Of a stretch of 34,984 bases of DNA, positions 26,152-31,028 are shown piece after piece; position 1 is the stretch's first letter; each line of letters starts with the position of its first letter. A model generated the notes under the pieces. It was not told where the DNA came from. It searched no databases and was given only the letters and a program-made list of their open reading frames with translations. This stretch comes from Patescibacteria group bacterium (lineage in GTDB: Bacteria; Patescibacteriota; Microgenomatia; Levybacterales; UBA12049), in the NCBI GenBank assembly GCA_023473785.1, contig JAMCYD010000029.1, forward strand, positions 1-34,984, written 5' to 3'. The translations under genes were made by a program, and so were the position numbers.

Positions 26152-26463
26152 TTATTTACAATTGCCAAAGCCAAATTGCTTGATGCAGGGAACATTGGTG
26201 ATATCACTTATAACGTTGACGATGAAAAATGAAAGCAGAACAATAATCAGGCCAATGATTGCATAAGTTAGGGTATTTCTTGCATCCTCAACTAGTTTTG
26301 GCTGACCTCCCGATCTGATAAATTTCAGTCCTGCGAATATAATAAAAAATACAGCGGCAATCGCTGAAAAAATAAAAATCCATTTGACAACATTCTGAAA
26401 GACTATAGGAATACAGCTAAGCGTTGCTACTCCCTCGGGGCTTAAACAGCTCGTCCAGTCCAT
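26152..26463 (-). CDS. T4SS pilin-like protein (VirB2/TrbC type)
   Basis: 103 residues with two hydrophobic helices. The family core is GLKFIRSGGQPKLVEDARN followed by TYAIIGLIIVLLSFFIVN. The same pattern occurs in the three pilin genes upstream. Four Cys residues (two before the first helix, two after the second) could form disulfides outside. The N-terminus has no classical signal peptide. The start region has an AT-rich -10-like element, but I do not call a promoter there. Confidence 0.78.
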   Translation of the reverse strand: MDWTSCLSPEGVATLSCIPIVFQNVVKWIFIFSAIAAVFFIIFAGLKFIRSGGQPKLVEDARNTLTYAIIGLIIVLLSFFIVNVISDITNVPCIKQFGFGNCK

Positions 26464-26515
26464 ATAATAAGATTAGCAAGGAAAAAATAAAAAGGCAAGA
26501 TTAGAACAGAAGAAC

Positions 26516-26917
26516 TTATGGGCACTTTAATGGATTTCCTGCGAGATCATTGATTGTCAGATTGGTTACCGGATTAGGCTGGCCAAGCAGCTGGAAAATT
26601 AATCCAATGATGAAAAAGGCACCGACAACTATAACAAGACCTACTATTGCGGCAACAATGTGATTTCTTGCCGTTTCAACCGCACTTTTATCTCCGCCTG
26701 ATAATATCCACTTAACGCCACCAAAGATAAGAAATATCACCGCAATAACTATGCCGATTATAAAAACAAGCTGAATTAAGAATTGAGGAACTTTTGTCAG
26801 ACAGATATTACCAATTGATCCTGCCGGAGGAGCAATGGTTACGTTTTGTGCAAAAGCAGAAGCAGCAAGTAATAAATAAGATGAAGCCGTCGCGATAAAT
26901 CCTAATGATTTCCTCAT
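26516..26917 (-). CDS. T4SS pilin-like protein with signal peptide
   Basis: 133 residues from the ATG at 26917. A TTG at 26953 would add 12 residues but lies inside the -35 box. A signal peptide is seen: MRKSLGFIATASSYLLLAAS with AFAQ as cleavage site. Two membrane helices flank the family core GVKWILSGGDKSAVETARN. The protein would have small exported ends and a cytoplasmic loop, like VirB2 pilins. It has the strongest leaderless promoter of the window and may be the main structural pilin. Confidence 0.82.
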   Translation of the reverse strand: MRKSLGFIATASSYLLLAASAFAQNVTIAPPAGSIGNICLTKVPQFLIQLVFIIGIVIAVIFLIFGGVKWILSGGDKSAVETARNHIVAAIVGLVIVVGAFFIIGLIFQLLGQPNPVTNLTINDLAGNPLKCP

Positions 26918-26924
26918 TAATCTT

Positions 26925-26953
26925 ATAATAGGGAGCTTTTTTGGGTTTGTCAA
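26925..26953 (-). promoter_or_regulatory. Strong leaderless promoter of the pilin gene
   Basis: The minus strand has a perfect TTGACA (26948-26953), 17 bp, TATTAT (26925-26930), then seven bases to ATG 26917. No Shine-Dalgarno sequence is present. This gives the pilin its own promoter within the cluster. Confidence 0.72.
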
Positions 26954-26961
26954 GTCCCGAT

Positions 26962-27294
26962 TTAGCTGGGGCCAAGCGGGAAAAGACTAGGTTTACCGCC
27001 CAGAATTGTTATGATAAGTCTTACTATGGTAAAGGCGGCGGTAATAACTACAAGGCCAATGATTGAGTACGTAAGTCTTGCCCGCGCCTGCTGAATTTGC
27101 TCCTTCTCTCCGCCTGATAATATCCATTGAATGCCAGAGTAGATAACGATAATAACTGCAATTATAATGCCTCCGGCAAAGAGAAAATTAAGCCCCATCT
27201 GAATAATTTTTTGCCCTGTATCCATTCCGCCGGTTGGAACATCCCTAGGCGCTTCTATCGGGGTGCCGCTGATTGATAAAGATAAATACCTCAT
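26962..27294 (-). CDS. T4SS pilin-like protein
   Basis: 110 residues. Two hydrophobic helices surround the core GIQWILSGGEKEQIQQARA, followed by TYSIIGLVVITAAFTIVRL. The N-terminus (MRYLSLSISGTPIEAPRD) is not a classical signal peptide, unlike the next pilin gene. It starts nine bases after the stop of the 390-residue pilin-like gene and shares its transcript. The close similarity in helix spacing to its neighbours points to gene duplication. Confidence 0.78.
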   Translation of the reverse strand: MRYLSLSISGTPIEAPRDVPTGGMDTGQKIIQMGLNFLFAGGIIIAVIIVIYSGIQWILSGGEKEQIQQARARLTYSIIGLVVITAAFTIVRLIITILGGKPSLFPLGPS

Positions 27295-27303
27295 AATTAG
27301 TTG

Positions 27304-28476
27304 CTATTTGCCTAGTCCTGGAATTCGGAGTATATCAACGCCGATTATTTGAAGTATGACAAGTGAGAATATTATAAAAAGAAGGCCGATTATTGCAGAT
27401 GTAAGTTGGTCCTTTGCTCCCTCAAGTCTTTCGGGGTTTCCTCGTGATTCCATCAGTTTGTAGCCTGATAATATGATGAGAAGAAGAGCTATTCCGCCTG
27501 AGAAACCAAGAATGAGAGAAAAAATAGATTTTATAAAGCCTGTAGGATCCGTTCCGATCTGGCCTATTGCAGTATTTACACTCTTGCAGCTTCCATTTGG
27601 CCCAAGAGTAGCGCAGGGCGGTGGCGGAGGAGAAAGAGGAGTTTCATCGTTTGCAGCTTGTGTATCGGTAAGAAGCGGATCCTTGATAAGCTCTCCCACG
27701 GATCCGTTGGTTTGATCAACAATAACTTGGGCTTCGTAAAAATCAATATCGTCTACCTTGTCGCATCCCTTAATGCTCAATGTATATGAACCAGCGCTTA
27801 ATTCGTTAGGGTTCTTAGGTACGATTATAGATACTGGGGTATCCGTCTGGGTGATTTTAGTGCAATTGGAATCATAAGATTTATGTTTGCCTTCCGCATT
27901 ATTCTTGAGGGTTAACTTGTAGCTATTTCTATCATCTCCGCCTTGTCTTAATTTCTTCTGAGACATAGATACAGTGATTTGACTGCCGGGAGTCGGATTA
28001 TCAGGGCTTATTGAAATATTCTCATTCTCGAGTTCCGGAAAATAATAATGAACGTAGAATTGGGCAATTGCAGCTTGTTCTTTTGTTTTTGCGTTGAAAA
28101 GAGCGAGTCCATATGTATGTCCGCCATAAAACCAATCTCTGCCTGCTTTACAGTTTTCTTTCACGGTGTATTCTTCGCCTCCACAGATAGTAGTAAAAGA
28201 TAAAGTACCTTCCGAATTAGCATCAATTCTCGCCATTTTCACAAAAGGTGCGTGTACGCCAACAATACATTCATTGATTGTTTGGCGGTTGCACACAAAA
28301 TATGTTGCCCCTGGAATTAGGTTGTCAAACGTGACGGAAACCGTAAGAACAGTCTCATCTATAGAGTCTTTATCTGGGGTAATTGTAACATTGGCAAAAG
28401 CATTATCGGAGCGCAGGAAAAGAAATACTAGAATAAAGAAAAAGAATATTGCAAATTTGGAAAAAATTCTCTTCAC
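27304..28476 (-). CDS. Exported pilin-like protein with large beta-rich N-terminal part
   Basis: 390 residues. A signal peptide is present (about 1-28, FAIFFFFILVFLFLRSDNAFA). Residues ~30-270 are beta-rich, with two Ig-like halves (TPDKDSIDETVLTVSVTF and ISPDNPTPGSQITVSMS). A Pro-rich linker (LSPPPPPCA) leads to a C-terminal pilin unit: two helices around GYKLMESRGNPERLEGAKDQ and SAIIGLLFIIFSLVIL. A pilin core fused to exported domains suggests a tip or adhesin-like subunit. The start is GTG at 28476, which sits six bases after a -10 box. Confidence 0.78.
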   Translation of the reverse strand: MKRIFSKFAIFFFFILVFLFLRSDNAFANVTITPDKDSIDETVLTVSVTFDNLIPGATYFVCNRQTINECIVGVHAPFVKMARIDANSEGTLSFTTICGGEEYTVKENCKAGRDWFYGGHTYGLALFNAKTKEQAAIAQFYVHYYFPELENENISISPDNPTPGSQITVSMSQKKLRQGGDDRNSYKLTLKNNAEGKHKSYDSNCTKITQTDTPVSIIVPKNPNELSAGSYTLSIKGCDKVDDIDFYEAQVIVDQTNGSVGELIKDPLLTDTQAANDETPLSPPPPPCATLGPNGSCKSVNTAIGQIGTDPTGFIKSIFSLILGFSGGIALLLIILSGYKLMESRGNPERLEGAKDQLTSAIIGLLFIIFSLVILQIIGVDILRIPGLGK

Positions 28477-28482
28477 ACTTTT

Positions 28483-28511
28483 ATAGTAGACAAGTTTTAG
28501 GGAATTTGCAA
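28483..28511 (-). promoter_or_regulatory. Promoter of the pilin cluster, near-leaderless
   Basis: TTGCAA (28506-28511), 17 bp, TACTAT (28483-28488), then six bases to GTG 28476, all on the minus strand. The -35 matches 4 of 6 and the -10 matches 4 of 6, so it is weaker than the promoter at 26925-26953. Confidence 0.45.
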
Positions 28512-28517
28512 TACCAA

Positions 28518-29022
28518 CCGTAAATAGGCAACGGCTATGAAGCTCGTATAGTTCTGCGGTTACGTCGGACGGTTTTTGAATTGAGACCAGGCTCTTGACA
28601 GTTTATATAATTGACGAGCGGATTTATCGTAGCCGTCAACAAGTTCCCCCACAAGTGTTTTGTTAATTTGGTAGATATCACGACACTGCTCAAGACTTAC
28701 GATTGTTTCGTTGCATTCTCCAAGTGCATCATCCAAATACTTTTGAAAACCTGCTTTTTGGTGTCTTTTTCCATATCCTTCGGCAATGAGTCTTGGTATT
28801 GCCTTACACGATCTATTTAACTGATCTTTTAAGTCATATCTTTCAGAATCAGGAAGTTTCGGAAGAATTTCTCTTATAACCTTAAGCATCAACTTATAAG
28901 TGTTTCGATAAACTTCTAAATCTCTAAAGCTTTTTATCGGTCGATAACTATTGTCTATCTTTTTGACGCTTAACGTATCCATACTTCGAAACGAGCATCG
29001 TAACCGTTACCGTTTATTACGG
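28518..29022. repeat. Imperfect inverted repeats flanking a four-helix-bundle gene
   Basis: The left copy (28518-28547) and the right copy (28991-29022, read on the minus strand) both run CCGTAA... to ...GCTCGT. About 25 of 30 positions agree when two gaps are allowed. They point inward and enclose the gene 28560-28982. The right copy begins at the last codon of the NTPase-wHTH gene and covers its stop. No transposase is present, and no convincing target-site duplication was seen. It could be the ends of a small mobile unit or a duplicated regulatory palindrome. Confidence 0.55.
28560..28982 (-). CDS. Four-helix-bundle protein (23S rRNA intervening-sequence/bAvd type)
   Basis: 140 residues. 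The family signature is clear: SFRDLEVYRNTYKLMLKV at the N-terminus, then LKDQLNRSCKAIPRLIAEGYG and a last helix with LVGELVDGYDKSARQLYKL. These proteins form pentamer-like helical bundles. Members occur in 23S rRNA insertions and with diversity-generating retroelements, and are scattered widely in Patescibacteria. No reverse transcriptase or rRNA lies in this window. The gene sits inside a pair of inverted repeats, and the start is nine bases inside the right copy. Confidence 0.85.
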   Translation of the reverse strand: MDTLSVKKIDNSYRPIKSFRDLEVYRNTYKLMLKVIREILPKLPDSERYDLKDQLNRSCKAIPRLIAEGYGKRHQKAGFQKYLDDALGECNETIVSLEQCRDIYQINKTLVGELVDGYDKSARQLYKLSRAWSQFKNRPT

Positions 29023-30348
29023 AACAAATCTTATTCCTCTGCCTTTTATTGTTTGTAAATGTCCGGGATTATTAGGGTCTTCTTCGATTTTTTTACGCAG
29101 TCTAAAGATAAGCTGATCTAAGGCCTGATCTGTTACGCCTTCAACCGATTTTGTATCCTGCCAGACCGATTTTATAACCTCGTTTCTATCCAATATTTTA
29201 CCCTGATTTTCCAATAAATATTTTAATAATTTAAATTCAGATGATGTAAGGATTTCAGAGAGCGGAAGATCTCCCTTTTTTATCACATTGGTTTGAGAAT
29301 CAAATACTAATTGCTGTGCCCTTCCGTAGCCTTGGCGAAGGAGGGTTGGTATAAAATCCGCAAAAAGAGGAACGCTTATCTTTCCGTCTTTTACAAGACC
29401 AATGTTGGTAAGGTAATCACAGACAGTTAGCTGATTGGCAGATATCATTTTTTGTTCTTCTGGATTTAACGAAGACCAAATTTCAAATAAACTTCCCTGA
29501 ATGCCTTTTTGCTCAAGCAGAAATTCGCTTAGTCCTTCTCTAGTTGCTAGTTGCCAATTGCTAGTTGCTAATATTGCTTCAAGGCAGAGGCGGGTTAGCT
29601 TGCCGTGAGCTCCTGTTAATTCTATTATTGAATCAATATTTTTTTTATTAATCTTCTTACCTGAAACTTTTTCAAGATAGGAAATTCTAAAGTCAAGTCC
29701 TGGTTTATCAAATAACGGCAGATAAACAATATTCCCAGCCAAAAATTCATAAAAATCTGCAAAAAGCATTGGTTCAACCAAGTCATCCAAGGATCTGCTC
29801 AATGAAAAAACCACGGAAAATCGGTACTTGGCTCGATTTCGAATAACTCTTAGATTGGTAAAGAATTCAGATGAAAGCATTGGGATGTATTCTTCGAAGC
29901 GGTCAAAAAGAAAAACAACAGTCAGTTCTTTCTCTATGCATAAAAAATCGATTGCTCTTTTAAGTCCCTGAAATAAAACAAGCTCATCGTTTGCTTTTAA
30001 GCTTTCATTGAGAATTTCATTCACTTTTTTATAATCCTCATTCATTTTTCGCTCGCGCAGAGAATCCAAAAGGGACAGGAAAATAAATTTCATAACCCCA
30101 AGGAGAGGTTTTTTGCGAACTTCAGAGAAATTAAGAAGCACAAAATGAAACCATTTTTGATTTTCCCCTAAGTGATTTATGCGAATACCTGTGTTATAGG
30201 TCAGAAGTCCCAAGAGATTTGATCTTCCGATTCCGGGTAAACCAATCAGCTGGCAGGAATTTCCATTTCTAACAAACCCCAATATCTTCTCGATTTCCGA
30301 AAACCTGCTCGTGTCTGGGTAGAGCGACTCAAAGTGAGTAGATTCCAT
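29017..30348 (-). CDS. NTPase-winged-helix regulator (OmpR-type DNA-binding domain)
   Basis: 443 residues. The N-terminal ~300 are an AAA/STAND-like NTPase domain with a P-loop-like GLPGIGRS (36-43), where the usual Lys is Arg (R42). A Walker B-like strand VVFLFDRFEE follows. The C-terminal ~95 are an OmpR/PhoB winged helix: LTSSEFKLLKYLLENQGKIL, DQALDQLIFRLRKKIEEDP, and the wing QTIKGRGIRFVP. It has no receiver domain. It probably senses a ligand through the NTPase part and binds DNA, but the target is unknown; the pilin cluster next to it is a candidate. A short tandem repeat lies inside the gene near residue 265. Confidence 0.82.
   Translation of the reverse strand: MESTHFESLYPDTSRFSEIEKILGFVRNGNSCQLIGLPGIGRSNLLGLLTYNTGIRINHLGENQKWFHFVLLNFSEVRKKPLLGVMKFIFLSLLDSLRERKMNEDYKKVNEILNESLKANDELVLFQGLKRAIDFLCIEKELTVVFLFDRFEEYIPMLSSEFFTNLRVIRNRAKYRFSVVFSLSRSLDDLVEPMLFADFYEFLAGNIVYLPLFDKPGLDFRISYLEKVSGKKINKKNIDSIIELTGAHGKLTRLCLEAILATSNWQLATREGLSEFLLEQKGIQGSLFEIWSSLNPEEQKMISANQLTVCDYLTNIGLVKDGKISVPLFADFIPTLLRQGYGRAQQLVFDSQTNVIKKGDLPLSEILTSSEFKLLKYLLENQGKILDRNEVIKSVWQDTKSVEGVTDQALDQLIFRLRKKIEEDPNNPGHLQTIKGRGIRFVP
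29541..29568. repeat. Heptamer tandem repeat inside the regulator gene
   Basis: Four heptamers on the plus strand: TAGTTGC, TAGTTGC, CAATTGC and TAGTTGC. The minus-strand product here is SNWQLATRE-like (about residues 260-270). 28 bp is not a multiple of three, so gain or loss of one unit would shift the frame. Confidence 0.6.
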
Positions 30349-30352
30349 AATA

Positions 30353-30381
30353 GTTCAAAGATCAAATATTAAATATCAAAG
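30353..30381 (+). repeat. Degenerate TCAAA-rich repeat, left flank
   Basis: A short run of TCAAA/ATATCAAA words on the plus strand between the regulator start and the second four-helix-bundle gene. The counterpart on the right side (30743-30837) has the same words on the minus strand. Confidence 0.4.
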
Positions 30382-30394
30382 ACTATCTCATAAC

Positions 30395-30799
30395 TTAAAG
30401 ATTTTTCTTGCCTTTCATTGTCAATACGCTTGAGCCAATAATTTTACTAATTTCCTCAATTTCTTTGGTAAATTTTAAGATTTTCTCTGTCTCTTCTGGT
30501 AATAATTCTTTTAACATAGCCAGCCAGTATTTTGCTTCATTGGCAGACTTTAAAGATATTTGAAAGTAGTTTAAAAATTCTTTTTTAGAGGAGGATGCTT
30601 TTGCCTCTACGATATTTGCTCCGACTGAAGTAATAGATCTGATTAGCTGATCGGAAATTATTTTAGTGGACTGCTTATAGCTTAGGCTTTCAAGAAATCT
30701 AATGATATTTATGGATAAATAAAAAGCTCTATATTTTAATTCTGTCTTTGAATTTTTAACTTGGTTTTGATTTTTGATTTTTGGGATTTGATCTAACAT
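30395..30799 (-). CDS. Second four-helix-bundle protein
   Basis: 134 residues. The bundle core includes LKYRAFYLSINIIRFLESLS, IISDQLIRSITSVGANIVEA and KKEFLNYFQISLKSANEAKY, typical for the family, but it is clearly different from the copy at 28560-28982. The first ~20 residues (IPKIKNQNQVKNSKTE) are Asn/Gln/Lys-rich because the DNA there is a degenerate CAAAAAT repeat. The true start may be further in. No SD sequence is evident. Two such genes around a regulator suggest repeated insertion at this place. Confidence 0.82.
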   Translation of the reverse strand: MLDQIPKIKNQNQVKNSKTELKYRAFYLSINIIRFLESLSYKQSTKIISDQLIRSITSVGANIVEAKASSSKKEFLNYFQISLKSANEAKYWLAMLKELLPEETEKILKFTKEIEEISKIIGSSVLTMKGKKNL

Positions 30800-30837
30800 A
30801 TTAATTTTGCATTTTGCCTTTTGACCTTTGCCTTTAT
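30743..30837 (-). repeat. Degenerate CAAA-rich repeat across the gene start
   Basis: The minus strand holds many CAAA words (CAAAGGTCAAAAGGC, ATCAAAAATCAAAAC). The run extends from upstream of the ATG at 30799 into its first ~20 codons. It mirrors the left-flank repeat in the opposite orientation. Confidence 0.45.
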
Positions 30838-30881
30838 TGTGTAAGTATATCGTTAGCTAATTGTAATGTAAATATCAAGCA

Positions 30882-30895
30882 CTTCGACTCCGCTC
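30882..30895. repeat. Interspersed REP-like motif
   Basis: CTTCGACTCCGCTC, or GAGCGGAGTCGAAG on the other strand, is a word I recall as widely repeated in environmental bacterial genomes. Only this copy was noticed here. It lies in the 229-bp gap (30800-31028), which also holds the hairpin at 30960-30978. Confidence 0.4.
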
Positions 30896-30959
30896 AGCGT
30901 AAACTCGCCTCACTATGAAAAGTATTGAAACAAGAACACAATTTAACAGCGAGGGTTTG

Positions 30960-30978
30960 ACTCCGATTAAATCGGAGT
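30960..30978. promoter_or_regulatory. Perfect 8-bp inverted repeat in leader
   Basis: ACTCCGAT, a three-base loop, ATCGGAGT. It lies between the REP-like motif and the ribosome site of the 965-residue gene. There is no T-run, so it is not a terminator. It could be an operator or an mRNA hairpin. Confidence 0.45.
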
Positions 30979-31028
30979 TGACACCGCAACCCAATCCTCC
31001 TACACTTGAGAAAAGAGGAGATATTTTT

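Noticed and set aside
26918..26953. TTG start 36 bases upstream of the pilin ATG
   Set aside because: The TTG is part of the perfect TTGACA -35 box, so it would not be in the transcript.
29541..29568. CRISPR array
   Set aside because: The units are 7 bp with no spacers.
28560..30799. Diversity-generating retroelement
   Set aside because: Four-helix-bundle proteins can accompany such elements, but no reverse transcriptase, template repeat or variable target gene is visible here.
30960..30978. Hairpin as intrinsic terminator
   Set aside because: No T-run follows on either strand and a gene starts just after it.
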